DNA of 64,000 nt from Argentina anserina (lineage: Eukaryota > Streptophyta > Magnoliopsida > Rosales > Rosaceae), in NCBI RefSeq assembly GCF_933775445.1, contig NC_065876.1:25234001-25298000 (forward strand), in the 5' to 3' direction. Below are positions 13,441 through 25,803 of this stretch, piece after piece (positions within the stretch are counted from its first letter, which is position 1; each line of letters starts with the position of its first letter). Made by a program: the position numbers and the translations under genes. The notes under the pieces were generated by a model. It worked only from the letters and a program-made list of their open reading frames with translations. It did no database searches and had not been told where the DNA came from.

Positions 13441-14505
13441 TGAGAATCACCTTTCAGTTTAGTATCACTTTGTAACACAAAAATCAACCCCAGATGATTG
13501 AAATGTAACCTGTAAAAAGAGAAAGACAATTATCAATTTGTTACTATGAAGAATTCTCGAAACGAAAACAAAAAAGCAAGAGAAATTAATTGAAAACCCC
13601 AAATGATCATTGGTCAATACATTTCCCTTGGATCCTTCCCCCATTAGGTTTGGAGCATTAAAATTATTTCTAACATTCTCAATTTCTTCCAATGGCAAAC
13701 AAAAAAGTTGTTCTATTACATTACAGAATTTCAGTTTTACCTTATCTTAATCTTTCAAAGAAAAAAAAGACATAAACTTAATGAATACTTTCATTAACAT
13801 GACTTTGAACTTCATATAAATATGAGCACTTGGATTTATCAAAGTTACACCTACATGCAATTACATACCTGACAAGATTAAAATATTCAATTTAACATAC
13901 CACTGCATAGGTAACCCCAGTAACTAAGAACACTAAAAACATTTGTAGAAACTGAGGCCACATTCATTAGTTCGAATAATAGACCCATCCTCAAAAAAAC
14001 ATAGAAGCCAATAACTCCATACTGCCAAATGTTTACTTTTTTTCCGATAACTTCTTGGTATTTCAAAATTTTCAAGCATATATTGGAACTGAACCACTGA
14101 AACATCCAAAGATATTCATGAAATTCAAGTGCAGGCAAACATACCAATTTGTAACCCTAGCATCTCTCAAAGCTTCCGCATTTTATTTATCCCTCACAAA
14201 TCCTAAATTGCACAAATGCATCAGGAAAAAAGAAAGTCTTTGACTACTTCGCCCAAATATGGTAAAATCATTTCAACCTTACTATGAAAAATAGCAATAA
14301 ATGAATGTCAAGTATTCAGCATTAAATTACCCAAGTCTGGTTAAATCAACTGAATCTTCATTCTAACTTTGAACATGCTCCTTTGTTTTCCTGTAAATCA
14401 AATGAAAATTTTAGAGAAATCAAACATGCAATTGCTAACTGAGTAAAAAGATAATATAATAATGAAACAAAGAACCTGAAGAAAGAAAATTTAATAAAAA
14501 AAAAA

Positions 14506-14663
14506 TATCAGAGCAAGACCCATACTTGCACAATCAGAACACTTGCAATTAAAATCAAGAATCAATCATATCAGAGCAAGCCCATGCCTTCACAATCAGA
14601 ACACATGCAATTAAAATCAAGAATCAATCATATCAGAGTAAGGCCCATGCCTTCACAATCGAT
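14506..14663. repeat. Tandem repeat, 62-63 bp unit, about 2.5 copies
   Basis: Units starting TATCAGAG occur at 14506, 14569 and 14631. The first two share the block AATTAAAATCAAGAATCAAT almost unchanged; the third is cut off after about 33 bp. No function is visible. Confidence 0.85.
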
Positions 14664-17600
14664 TAGATAATCCAAATATTTTGTTCCTAAACTGAAATTC
14701 CAACTGATAGTGGAATAGAAAAACAACACGGATAAAGAAACAAACAACTAAACAACACTTTTAGTGAGAAAGCCTAACAACAAAATACATGAGAGAAACC
14801 TCGAATTACCACAGCCAGGCAAAGCCAATTTGAACAATAATATACCAAAATAGAAAATGGAAAAACAAACCTATATGAAAGGAGAACAGAAATACCAAAA
14901 TGAAGAACAACATCAAATATATCAAAAGTTCTGATTTCCATCATCCTTTCATATCCTAACCAGAATACGAAAAAAGCCAAATCCCCAATCAAATTGTGTT
15001 CTAATCTTTTGCAGAGGGGGAATGCTTTCAGAGCAGACACATGGCAACTCTTATTGTTCTCATCTCCATTCTATTTTTCATAGAATCATTCTAAAAAAGG
15101 GGGAGGAAGAAAAGAAAACACGGTAAGAGACCGCATCAAAGAAATTGAGGATAACCCAAATAAAGCAACTGAGGTTATAAATCCTTAGAAGAAACTGAAA
15201 AATACAAACGTATATAACATACCCATATTCGTGTTCTTTCTTGGATAGAGATTCACCTTTTCTGCCCCAGTTACGTACCCCACTCTTTTTATGCTGGAAT
15301 CTTTGTGCCAAGATAAATTTTGATTTGCTCTTCTTCTAGAACGAAGAACACAAACACAGTCAATTATTGATATCGGTATTGAAATTTTCCATAAAAAATG
15401 GAATCCGTAAGAGAATCAGTCCCAGAAAACAATCAAGCTCCACCGGGATTGAAAGACGGAGAGAGATTGTGGTTGTCTTCATTACATATGTTACTCTAGG
15501 TACTTAGTCTCAAATTAAACCCAAAACACAAAAGAAAAATAAACACAAAGTAACCTTCAGATTCTCAATTCGAAGACTGTATAAAAGAAAACTCATAATA
15601 GAACAAAACCACACACAACAACATAGAAAACTCACCAAATAGGTCCACGAATTCCTAGTTCAGAGACGACTGAGAAAATAGATGAAATTTTAAAATAATT
15701 TGTGAGAACGTCTTTCCCAATCAATCTAGCATATAACCCTAAATGAGTACTTCCTATATCAAATATTTATTCTCCTGTCACCTCTACCATACTCTATGAT
15801 GTCATTATTTTGGTTAGACCTGTTGAATTTGTGATTTCTTCTTCTGTACTGAACATTTTTCGATTCAACAGAAGTTACACAGTTTGTTATTTGATCTTCC
15901 ATGTGGGATTCTGGAATTCATTCGTCTTATTTTCAATCTTTATCTAATACTCAACATATGGAACTCAGAACCTACCAAAGTTCATGTTGTGGGTGTATTA
16001 TAACAAAGGGAATAATAGTGAACAGAAACACCATTATGAACTCGTCCAACTCATTATTCAACTTGACAAGTGACACTGAATATGAGATTATTTTTTTGGT
16101 TTTTCTTATCACTGTTTACATAAAAGCAAATTATAATCAAAACTCCTCAACAAACCCCCCAAAAAAGGAAAAAGATTTAAAAAAAATAGAGAAAAAAACG
16201 TTAAAATAGCTTGATTTTTCCTTTAGGAACATAATATAATACCCGCACAAAATAATGGCACCACCGACATGTCTAAAGAGCAAAAATCTTGTTCATGCCT
16301 TTAACTATTGATGAAGGTCATCTGTTAGCTTAACAATGTTTTTTCAAGCTTAACTGGAAGCCTTTGTGCTGCATGATACATACTATAGAAACCAAACAAA
16401 TTACTTTTATCAATTAGATGACTTTTATTAATTGAATGATTTTTTATCAAGGACATACAAATCAGGGCATCTGCATATTCTAAATAGTAATAATTAGAAA
16501 TCGTCTAGAGTACTTTGCACTTACCATTGCAAATGTGGGCTTCATCTTCACGACTTGCATTTCTAATGTAGCAATATTTAGACTCGATCGGTCATTTGCA
16601 ACACAGATTGGCAAGCAAAGCCACGTTTTCCCAGTCTAGCTTTCTTCCACTATATTTACTGGTGATCCTCCTATTTGAACCCAGTACATATCAGTTATAT
16701 AATCATTAAAACCTGAAAGATAATTTCTTTCACTTAAGTACTGGAAACTAAATTTCAATTCCAATAACCCAAAGCAATATGTACAACAATGAACTATCCA
16801 TAAATAAAATAAAATACATGCTACATGCATCAACATAAGAAGCATCATTAAAGGATTAGCACATAAGGGAAAACACAATTAGAAGGCCTAACTCATATTC
16901 TCACTGGTTTGATGCTTTGGTCAACCATGGAATCATTGTGTTTTTCATTGATATAGCATCAATATAATTCAGGTAGTAGCTCAACTCATATATAGTTTTT
17001 TTATCCCTCGCTTGAGGATTACAGTGAAGTTCATACACATCAATGCTTTGGCCTCCAAAAATCATATATAACCTCCTCCACTGTCAATGCATCTAAATTA
17101 TTCTTATTGTGTTCTTCTATCATTGTAATATACTTTTGTAGTCCAATGATCAAATGTAATATGCTTTTTTCTTGCTATTGTAGAGTTTAAACCTAAGCTT
17201 TATTTTCAAGGTGTAGAAAATTTGTATTACACCCATAGCTTCACCAAGTTACCGTTAGAAAAATGCATACTCACTAGCTTGATGTATATATTATTTAAAT
17301 GCCTAAAAAACACTAATAGTGAAACACTAAGTCAGGTCTGTCATTGGACCATTCACACAGCTGCAACAACAGGGTATGAAACACAATTCATTCCACAACA
17401 CCACAGTATTTTTAAAACAATATGATCTCTAATCACTTTAAACATAAACAACTAACCAAACTTAAGCTTAAAATGTTGGTTTATTTAATCATTAATCATC
17501 ACGGACTCCCAAGCACACAAATTTTCTAGAAATAGATAAACAGAAATAATTGATAATTAAGGGCTTGTTATTTAACAGTATAGCATGACTCATATACCCA

Positions 17601-17836
17601 TGTCAACCAATAGCAACATCCATAGATATCTATATTATTTTCTATTTAGATTTAATATAGGACCATTTATTGAACAAAACAAATAGAACTTATTTAATTT
17701 CAATGAACTTCTAAAATGGAAAATGGAAACTCTGATTAGATTAAGATTAGATGAATTCAATTTATGATTTAAATAATATAAAGTTGGTTCTATTTTATTA
17801 GTATAAAAAGGGTTGCATGATATCTAATTGATAGAA

Positions 17837-17857
17837 ACATATATATATATATATAGA
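17837..17857. repeat. (AT)n microsatellite
   Basis: A short run of alternating AT in an AT-rich region without genes. Confidence 0.7.
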
Positions 17858-18974
17858 ACTATATAGAATTGGGAGTCATCCAAAAAACTGGAATCAAGTG
17901 ATTACTTCTTTGTTTAAATTTTCAATGGAACAGCGAGCCCGATATGTTAGTAAAAAATACATACATATGGAATATAACATAACATCAACATAAATAGAAC
18001 TCACCCTAACTCCCGGCACCCCTGTCTAGGACTTCCGCTCTGCTCGCAATAGTTTCACAATTGGACGACACAGAAACTCTATTATGTCTACAACCAGTAC
18101 CAATAAATAATTTAAATTAGAATAAACAATATAAAGAAGGAACAAAACAAAACGCAGAAATCAAACAACCATAGAATTGCAGACACACACATCAATCCCA
18201 CGATACACTTTCTTTATACCCTCTATCCACATTTCATTACAACCCAAATTTCTCTTCACGTTTTATTATTTTGCTTTTGTTACTTTCGGGTACAAAAAGA
18301 AAAGAAAAGAAAAAACAGTCTAAAGATGTTTTAAACCACTATCATCTAAAGTTCGTAGCAAAGAAGGAAACGAATGAATGACCATGTCCGATAACATGCA
18401 TTTATACATCACTCACGGACATCTCACCCCACACACTAACACGAACGATAACTAAATGTCAAATTGCATTATATTCAGAATAAAAGGGTAAGACGAACAA
18501 TACCAGAAACACATATCCATTAAAATACTAAGTCAAAACAATATCAGATGCAAGTAATAGGTCCAAAACAGTCTCTCTCATATCAACACAAAAACACTTT
18601 ACAAAAGTAGAACCGAGGTATAAACAAACAGCAAGAGATAAACTACCTGATCACATCACAGCCTAACAAACCTGCAGATAGGGAAAATGACTTTAATTAG
18701 TAAATCAATCAGTAAACCAAAAACAAAACAAATGAACAATCAAATAGGAATGTAAAAAATCAACAAAATCAAAAGCGACAAACCTAGCTCATAAATGAAT
18801 CAAGAGTGCAAACGCCCCGCCCACTTATACCTTTAAATGGTCACAAAAATCAGCCAAACAAACATCATACAGAACCACTAATCAACCAAACAAAATCGCA
18901 AAACAACAAACCCAAAAAAAGGAGCTCAGTCTCTTAGTATTGAACTCTCATTTGTACTCTAATAGGGTATTTTA

Positions 18975-18993
18975 AGAGAGAGAGAGAGAGAGG
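18975..18993. repeat. (GA)n microsatellite
   Basis: A short GA run next to a GTAAGT-type donor on the minus strand near 19000. Confidence 0.7.
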
Positions 18994-19275
18994 ACTTACT
19001 TTGTAGAAAATACTCGATCAACTTGTCCGATATCGATTGGGCTATTTAGCTCCTCATCTACCTTGTTTTATCTCCTTCTCTATCCACATCAGAATGGAGA
19101 CCGGAAGAGAGATCTCTGCAATTGCTTTCTTCCCCAAGCAGAACAATGAAGGGATTGATTCCTATTGAGTTGGAGCCTTGAGACAAAGAGAACCCGAATT
19201 CGTACAAAGGAACTTCGATGGGTAGGGAGCAGCTTCAAGCCAACAATTTGATTCAGGAACAAACGAATTCGCTCG

Positions 19276-19278
<3 letters not shown>

Positions 19279-19312
<34 letters not shown>
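19279..19312. repeat. (CT)n microsatellite
   Basis: About 17 CT units. It is complementary to the (GA)n run 350 bp to the right, so a transcript covering both could fold back on itself. Confidence 0.9.
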
Positions 19313-19316
<4 letters not shown>

Positions 19317-19660
19317 TGTCGAGAGCTTTCGATTATTAAAACAATCGCACACGACACCCCTCGTCTTTCTACCGAGCTAAACAACTGTCACACAATTTGC
19401 TTTCTTCATAGTAAACAAACCCACTGTAATCCCAATAAAGGTTCCAACTTTAACTCAAGGATGAATACCCAGAAGCCTAAAACGACATAAAATCAATCAC
19501 CCATAGCGATATAAGTAAGAGTACCTGATCTTGTTATGCCGATGACGGACGGAAATCGATTCTACGACGAAAAACTCAAAATCTTACTGTCGAGCAATCT
19601 CTGAAGATGGGAAGAACTAAATTTAGGAATTTAGAAGTGAGAGAAATGGAGAGACGTGGG

Positions 19661-19662
<2 letters not shown>

Positions 19663-19700
<38 letters not shown>
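19663..19700. repeat. (GA)n microsatellite
   Basis: About 19 GA units, CT on the minus strand. It lies where a minus-strand transcript would have its 5' leader. Confidence 0.9.
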
Positions 19701-19701
<1 letters not shown>

Positions 19702-19966
19702 AGAAAGAGAGGGTTTGATGAGAAGAAAGGAAGAGAGAGACGTTCAGGAACCGATGAAAAACAACACAACTATCAAAAACACGCGTCAACTAAAACCCGA
19801 ATAAGATGGAATGGCAAAACGGTAAATAAGCCAAAAACCCTTATGAACAGTACTGATTCACGGCGCTTAATATTTAGTAAATTTATGAATTGAGACTAGT
19901 ATGACTTGCGGAATATAGATTTTTCCGTGGTCAGATCAATATAAGAAGTCAAATTGAAATCGGTAG

Positions 19967-20398
19967 GAACATCTCTATCAGTTCTTCTGAAAATCTATTA
20001 TAGAGGATGAAAAAATCTCTAAAAAAAAATCTCAACTCCAATAGTTTTTTATATTATATTTTATAAAATTAAATACAAATGTGTATAATTAAATGAAAAT
20101 TAAATTGAATCTCATAATGTCATAAATTATACTAAGACTAAATGAGTGATAAATCATTCATTTTTTTTGTTATTTTTTAAGATGGAAAGTGTTTTTTTTG
20201 TAAGAAATAAATTTTAAAAATTGTTTTCAAAATTATAGAAATTTTGAAAATTCTACAAATTTAGAGATTTTGTTCCAGTCTCTTTCCATTTTCGCTATTA
20301 TAGATGACGGTTTAGAGGAGCTGTTAGAGCTAAAAATTGATATTTTTCCTTTATAATATAGATTATTTGGGTTTTAAATGAGCTATTGGAAATACTCT
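19967..20398. mobile_element. MITE, Tourist/Harbinger-like family, copy C
   Basis: Shares long stretches with the MITE at 43444-43889, including CTATTATAGAGGATGA near the left end, a central TAATGTCATAAATTATAC-like block, and a right end related to the inverted left end. The flanking 3-bp duplication is degraded here, so the borders are good to a few bases only. It codes for nothing. Confidence 0.7.
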
Positions 20399-20420
20399 TA
20401 CACAATACTCATAGAATTTG

Positions 20421-23400
20421 TTTTTGAATAATCGGAGACGTCACATTCCATTAATGAATAAAAAAGATTACATTACCAGCATGACCCACCGGGAGATCCC
20501 CGGCTACATCAGAAGTGAGCCATGATAGGCAAACTTAAGCCAAAACCTAGCTTTACCTAAAACAATACAACCTTAAGGAAAAAAGTCAAGAACACAAGAA
20601 CCACTAACCAAATGACGTTGTCAAGGTCGACCCCGAAGCTATGTCAAACCCCTAACTTAACTCATTCGAAATGAAAAAAAAAACTAGACTAACCTACACA
20701 TGGGAATGAACCCCAAGCACCGCCGAGACCGAGAGGTCCCCCACTCCAACTGTCGGAGTCGGCACCTCCACCACAGTACCATCCGACGGTGGCACAACCT
20801 CCACCACCGTCTTGCTACCTCCATGCTTCTTGGAGCGTTTATACATCTTTGCCTTCCTGGCCTCTAAAGCCACATCAAGATTTTTCATGCAAGGAGGGTT
20901 ATTCTTCCTCCCCAGAGGACGCCCACGCTTAGCCTTTGGAAGTGATGAGATCACCAACTTACCATTCTTTGATTTGAGAGCTAGATCACCCTCAAAAGAG
21001 AATTCTGAATCAGCCACCAAGTTCTTGACTTTCCCCCGGTTACTGTATGTAATGAGAGAAGCATCATCTAATTTACACTTAATCCCAGATATCAGATCAG
21101 TCTCCACCCTCAACTCCGCCATACATGAGGCCTTGCCTACCACCGGGAGGGTCTCTTGCACCGTGGGGAAGTGGAACTTTGAAGCCATTGCCTCCATCTC
21201 CATAGCCGAGAGGCCATGGATAACAAACAATGGAGGAGGTGGGAACCCTAGCAGCCCCCATAGCCGAGGTCTCAGCTTGCATCGGCACCGGGACTTGGAA
21301 CAAGATCATAGACGACACTGGGGGTACCTAAAGGCCGCACCACAGAAGACTCTACCGACGGCGGAGAGCCAACGCAGATCCCATCCCGATGGAAAAAGAA
21401 ACCACATGCATGACAAAACTGATAGGAGCACAAAGTGTGACGTTCTTAATGCGTTTATGCCATATTCTTACTCTTTTTTACCTCTTATTTAGTTTGTTTT
21501 AGTTTCTTTTTCATGAATAATTGTCTAGGTAGAGCTTATATCAATTATGAGTGAATTGATGATAAAATCGTGCTAAGTGTTAAGAATTCTTGTTGAAATA
21601 TGATTCCTTGTTCGAGTAGGATTCATCCTTTCGTATTTCTTTGTTTCTAACGTACTTATTCTTATTAGGAAATAAAAATCCATGTTGGAGAAGGAAATCA
21701 ATCCTAGTTCCAAAAGGAAAAAAGAGAAGAAGATACACTTAAAAGCCCAATCCATGCAAGAATCAAAATGCTGTCAAGATTCGTAGTCCAACTTCGACGG
21801 GCTCCCCTGGATAGCTTCGATGAAGTTAGAAGACCTACCTTATATGGATAGAAAGCTATGTGAGTCTAGTTTATGTAGGATTTGGAATCAAATCAATATA
21901 TTATTCCTACATGGAGATATAACTGAATCATTACTCGGAGGTCCAGTGAGCTCGGCGGAATTATCTCAGCCATTGATTTGCTTTTGATCCAAGGGCTATG
22001 AGGGAAACTTGGGACATTGTTTCTCCTATATATAGAGCACAAATATGTATCAGAATCTCCATAAATCCCTGCACCAAAGAATGTCAAAGAAGACATGCAG
22101 AAAATTAAATGAGAAGAGGCAAGAAAGTCAAAAAAGGCATGCAACAAATTTAATAAGGAGAGGTAAGAAAAATCAAACATGGCTGCAACAATTAAGACTT
22201 TTGCTGCCTCCCTAATTCAAATAAAGAAATTTGTGCAAAAGATATCAGCATTAAAGGAGGAAGAAGATATGCAATTAATGCAAAAGATATAAATTAGAAT
22301 TCTGGCAGTGCAGATCATCCAAATTTGACGGGCTCCCCTGGACAGCTCAAAATGATTGAGAAAATTCATGATATATGGATGAAAAGCCACGGAAGTCTAG
22401 TTGAAATTTTCGGGTTGGAATCATCTCAATATTTATTTTCTTAAGAAAGTTATGGCCACAACAAGGGAAAAAAGTCAGATCTGCCGAATCTAGGAAACCT
22501 CAACCAATTTGGTTTCAACTTTGTGGACTTTGTGACCATCCTCCCTTGGGTTTCTTTCTCTATATATAGCACCTCATTTCCACATAAAATGATCATCAAC
22601 CTTGCTCACAAGACTTGACAAAGCTCTGCCTTAAACACTACTCATCATCCTCAAAGCCATTCAAGGCGAAACACCATCTTCCTTTCATTCCATTCGATTC
22701 AAAGCGCTACGCCTAGGATTTCCATTCAAGCTGAAGCCGTGCTGCCTTGTTTTGATACTGCTAAGGAGATTTACAAAGTGTAACTCGTTACTTCTTCACT
22801 TATGTTTTCGGTTTGGATTCTTTGTGTGATGTTGTGTTTATGTTTTTGGCTAGTTCCGAATTTGTGGAATACTCTCATGTAGTTTACGATTTTGCAAGAT
22901 GTTATAAAGTAGTTCTGATTTTGTTTTCTATGATTTCTTTGTAGATGTCGTGAGTTTATAATTCAATGATTTAATGATTTTCTTTCTTGTGCGTTAACTA
23001 TATGTGATTCAAGGCACTAAATTAGTTTTGCATATAGGATTCTTAAGTGTTTTTGTTAACTTGTTAAAGTAAGTGACATGCTTGACTTGTTAGTAATCAC
23101 TAGGAATTAACCATGATCCGTTGTTATCTAAGATGCGCTAAGTAATTAGATAAGAGATGAATCAATGAAGTGGTAAGATTGAGTATGACATGTTACCTTG
23201 TAATTTCTAAGCGCTAATGTAGGATTACTAGGCCATGTTTCAGGTTAGGGATGCGCTAAGTAACTTAGTTTGGCATTGGGTTCTTGTTTGTTCACTCAAT
23301 ACTTGTCCGCTAAGGCTCGGTGTTTGCAAAAAGATGAGATTATGATTTTGAAGCTACTTGTGACGATTTGTTTGGTGATGTTTATGTGTTGGTTGGTTGA

Positions 23401-24276
23401 TCACATGTATATATTAGTTTAGGATTTATTTTTATGTTCTTGATCTGATCTTATATTAAATCTTTATATCTCTTATGAATTCGTTGTTAAATGTTTGTGA
23501 TTCTTTACTCTGGTTGGATCCCCGGTTTGTGAACGATACCTTATTGCTTTATACTACTAACGATACTTACAGAGTTAATATTGATCTCGAGTAATCGAGC
23601 CGATCAAAAACCCTACCAACTTCTTATACTTGAAATGAACAACAACTTCAATTCCCTGAAAAACAAAGGATTGGGGAGGAAACAGTTGCTGAACTCGTTG
23701 AACCAAGGGATGAAGGATCCGTACTACCACCACATCCTACAATTTCGGTTTGTCAACAACCTTTCCCAACGTACCACCAATCATCACCACTGCCTCCACG
23801 GTGCGCAAGCGTGGAGGTAAGCCATACATCTCCACAGTCATTGGAATGACCGAGATCTCAACCTCCTTCAGAGGTTGCACTCCATCATACATCACCAATG
23901 CCAAAATTGATTTCCCATAAAACCATAGACCCCCCTCCACAATCTTCTTGTGCTCAGCCGCAACCTTGAAATCTAGAACATAAACGCCTTCCTCAAAACG
24001 CATAGAGATTCGATTCCCTAACCCCCAATGCATGCTTAGGGTTCCAATCAAACCTCTCGGCTCAACCCTAGGGGTTGAAACCGAAAACAACTTCCCCACC
24101 GCAAAGAAATTGGCAAAGACCGCGACACCACTAGCAGGGCCAAAGTAACGTTTCCCATCCTCAGAGATAGCAAGAGAGGAAGCCAGATGAGCCGACATCG
24201 CATCCATGGTAGAACGAGAAAGCAGAGAGGTTCCAAGCGGGAACAAGAGAGAGGCGAGAAAACCAAACCGGCTAGT
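20421..24276 (-). pseudogene. LINE ORF1-like retroposon (DUF4283 + zinc knuckle + AT-hook), broken
   Basis: Flanked by a 14-15 bp duplication (TACTCATAGAATT followed by T or C, then G) at 20406-20420 and 24276-24290, with a short A-rich tail on the minus-strand 3' side, as left by target-primed reverse transcription. The first half (24207 to 23740) reads as a DUF4283 domain with GLWFYGKSILALVMYDG. A TAG stop follows at about 23737-23739. The zinc knuckle, of C-x2-C-x4-H-x4-C spacing, is split by the solo LTR at 21420-23606. The second half (21230 to 20694) lies in another frame and has the AT-hook-like PKAKRGRPLGRKN. The ATG at 24282 lies in the flanking duplication, so the element's own start is probably Met at 24207. 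No reverse transcriptase follows, so this is an ORF1-only unit of about 1.66 kb without the LTR. Confidence 0.7.
21420..23606 (+). mobile_element. Solo LTR, family A copy 3 (2.19 kb), nested in the retroposon
   Basis: Starts TGATAGGAGCACAAAGTG, ends GATCA, and is flanked by the perfect 5-bp repeat AAAAC (21415-21419 and 23607-23611). The first 30 bp match the other two family A LTRs; the interior is strongly diverged. A TATA-like TATATATA lies at 22561-22568. An internal direct repeat of roughly 150 bp centres on GGGCTCCCCTGGA (about 21770-21930 and 22300-22450), partly explaining the greater length. Confidence 0.8.
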
Positions 24277-24428
24277 ACTCATAGAATTCGAAAAGTGGTA
24301 AAAGTATCAAAGCTAGAACTTGAAATTTAGAGTGACGTACTAGTACTGGTTCATGAGTTAGGTTGAGACCCGGTTTAAAATGTAAATTAACGGAAGTCGA
24401 CATCTTTTCAACTTCTAACCAATGTAAC

Positions 24429-24979
24429 TAGGGGTGGGCACGGGACGGGATGGGACGGGACGGGGCTCATCCCACTTCCCGTCCCACTCTTTTTAATCGG
24501 GACGGGATCAGAATGAGACGAGGGTTTTTAAGAATGCATCCCACTCGGGATTAATCCCGGTTGGGACGGGACGAGATCGGGACGGGACGGGACAAATCCC
24601 ACCTTCCTATGAAGTTAAATAAAAACATATATTTTTATTTTTTCATTAACAAAATAACATTCAATAATAAAATTTTAACAAAAAAATGCATATTATGTTC
24701 AAAATATTATAATTTACAATTATTATTTGAGTTGATATAATTTTAGAATTATTAAAACAAAAATTAGTTTTATTTTGATACAAATATATAAAATTTTTTA
24801 AGTTTTTATTAAAAGTGGGACGGGACGGGACGAAGCGGGATAGTAATTATTCGTCCCACGTCCCATTCCACTATTATGAAACGGGACGGGATCGGGACGG
24901 GACGAACATTTTTAAAACTCAAATTTTCCTATAAATTTCGGGACGGGATTTCGATTTCCGTTTTTTATGCCCACCCCTA
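24429..24979. mobile_element. hAT-like nonautonomous element rich in GGGAC repeats
   Basis: Perfect 8-bp TSD AATGTAAC (24421-24428 and 24980-24987) and perfect 12-bp inverted ends, TAGGGGTGGGCA and TGCCCACCCCTA. Both subterminal regions hold many copies of GGGACGGGA in both orientations, a possible transposase-binding array. The middle is very AT-rich and codes for nothing. It sits 173 bp upstream of the TPR gene start codon. Confidence 0.9.
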
Positions 24980-25152
24980 AATGTAACCATGTACATTTAT
25001 TTACCGCCAATAATTGCGTACTGCGAAAAGTCGAAACTAACCAAACTTTACAAGGCGGCTCTACATTTAAATATCTCCCACAGTTTTGTCAACATAGTCG
25101 GACGCTTCTTCTTCTTCACAATTCTCAAGACTTCAATTCAATTCAACACAAA

Positions 25153-25803
25153 ATGTTCACTCAAATGGTAGACGACATTCTCCTCCAAATCGGAGTAGTC
25201 CTCCTCGTCGTCGTCACCTTCCTATTCATCTACAATGTCCCCCAGCGCGTCCTCGCCACTCTCCGCCTCCGCCTCCACTCCAAATCCGCCATCCAATCCA
25301 AGCGCCACTTCGTCCTCGGCGCCCAGCTCCTCGACCAAGCCAGATCCTCCTCCTCCGACGCCGCCTCTCTCTTCAAACAAGCTCTCGACCACGCCGACAA
25401 GGCCATCGCTCTCGAACCCAAAGACGCCGCCGCTCACATCCTCAAGGCCCTCGCGCTCGACGCCCAGGGATTCAAGACCTCCGCCCTCGACGCCATCGAC
25501 GTCGCGCTCTCTCCTCTCTGCCGCAAGAGCCTCGTCGACGCCGAGCGCGGCGACGCGCTGTTCAAGCGGGCGGAGATCAAGATGTCTATGAACCGGTCCC
25601 GCCGGGTTGACTCGGTCGTCGGGGATTTGACAGCGGCGGTGGAACTGAGCCCGGAGAACGCCAATGCGTTTTGCTTGCTGGGAGAGTGCTATGAGGAGAA
25701 GAAGATGACGGAGCAGGCCAAGAAGGCTTATGAGGAGGCTTTGAAGCTTCGTCCCCGGTTCGCCGCCGCGAAGGAGGCACTGGACCGCCTTGGCTCGTCG
25801 TAG
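25153..25803 (+). CDS. Membrane-anchored tetratricopeptide-repeat (TPR) protein
   Basis: Single-exon gene of 216 residues. The N-terminus (about residues 10-29, GVVLLVVVTFLFIYN) is one hydrophobic membrane segment. The rest is helical repeat: about 50-120 with DHADKAIALEPKDAAAHIL, and 150-215 with ELSPENANAFCLLGECYEE and AYEEALKLRPRFAAA, matching the TPR pattern of small and large residues. TPR domains bind other proteins; the partner and membrane are unknown. The open frame extends upstream to 24967, but that part lies over the hAT-like element's end and does not look coding, so I chose the ATG at 25153. GC content and third-position GC are far higher than in neighbouring genes. Confidence 0.85.
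   Translation: MFTQMVDDILLQIGVVLLVVVTFLFIYNVPQRVLATLRLRLHSKSAIQSKRHFVLGAQLLDQARSSSSDAASLFKQALDHADKAIALEPKDAAAHILKALALDAQGFKTSALDAIDVALSPLCRKSLVDAERGDALFKRAEIKMSMNRSRRVDSVVGDLTAAVELSPENANAFCLLGECYEEKKMTEQAKKAYEEALKLRPRFAAAKEALDRLGSS

Larger units (their letters stand above)
13440..19720 (-). ncRNA. Possible multi-exon noncoding transcript(s), minus strand
   Basis: No open frame exceeds about 100 codons, yet the minus strand has several exon-like pieces bounded by good splice sites. Examples: a donor (GATCAG then GTACTC) near 19524; a donor (CTACAAA then GTAAGT) near 19002; a piece of about 26 bp near 18646-18671 with a TGCAG acceptor and GTAG donor; a donor (TATTTG then GTGAGT) near 15640; and a 22-bp piece near 15558-15579 with a TACAG acceptor and GTTA donor. 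CT-rich repeats at 19663-19700 on this strand would suit a plant 5' leader. It could be one long noncoding RNA, two of them, or chance splice-like motifs in AT-rich DNA. Transcript data would decide. Confidence 0.22.

Noticed and set aside
20812..21492. 226-codon open frame on the plus strand
   Set aside because: It lies antisense to the LINE ORF1-like sequence, whose minus-strand translation has recognisable motifs, and it runs into the solo LTR.
25222..25780. Several overlapping open frames in and against the TPR gene
   Set aside because: They are shadows caused by high GC content; only the TPR frame shows a domain.
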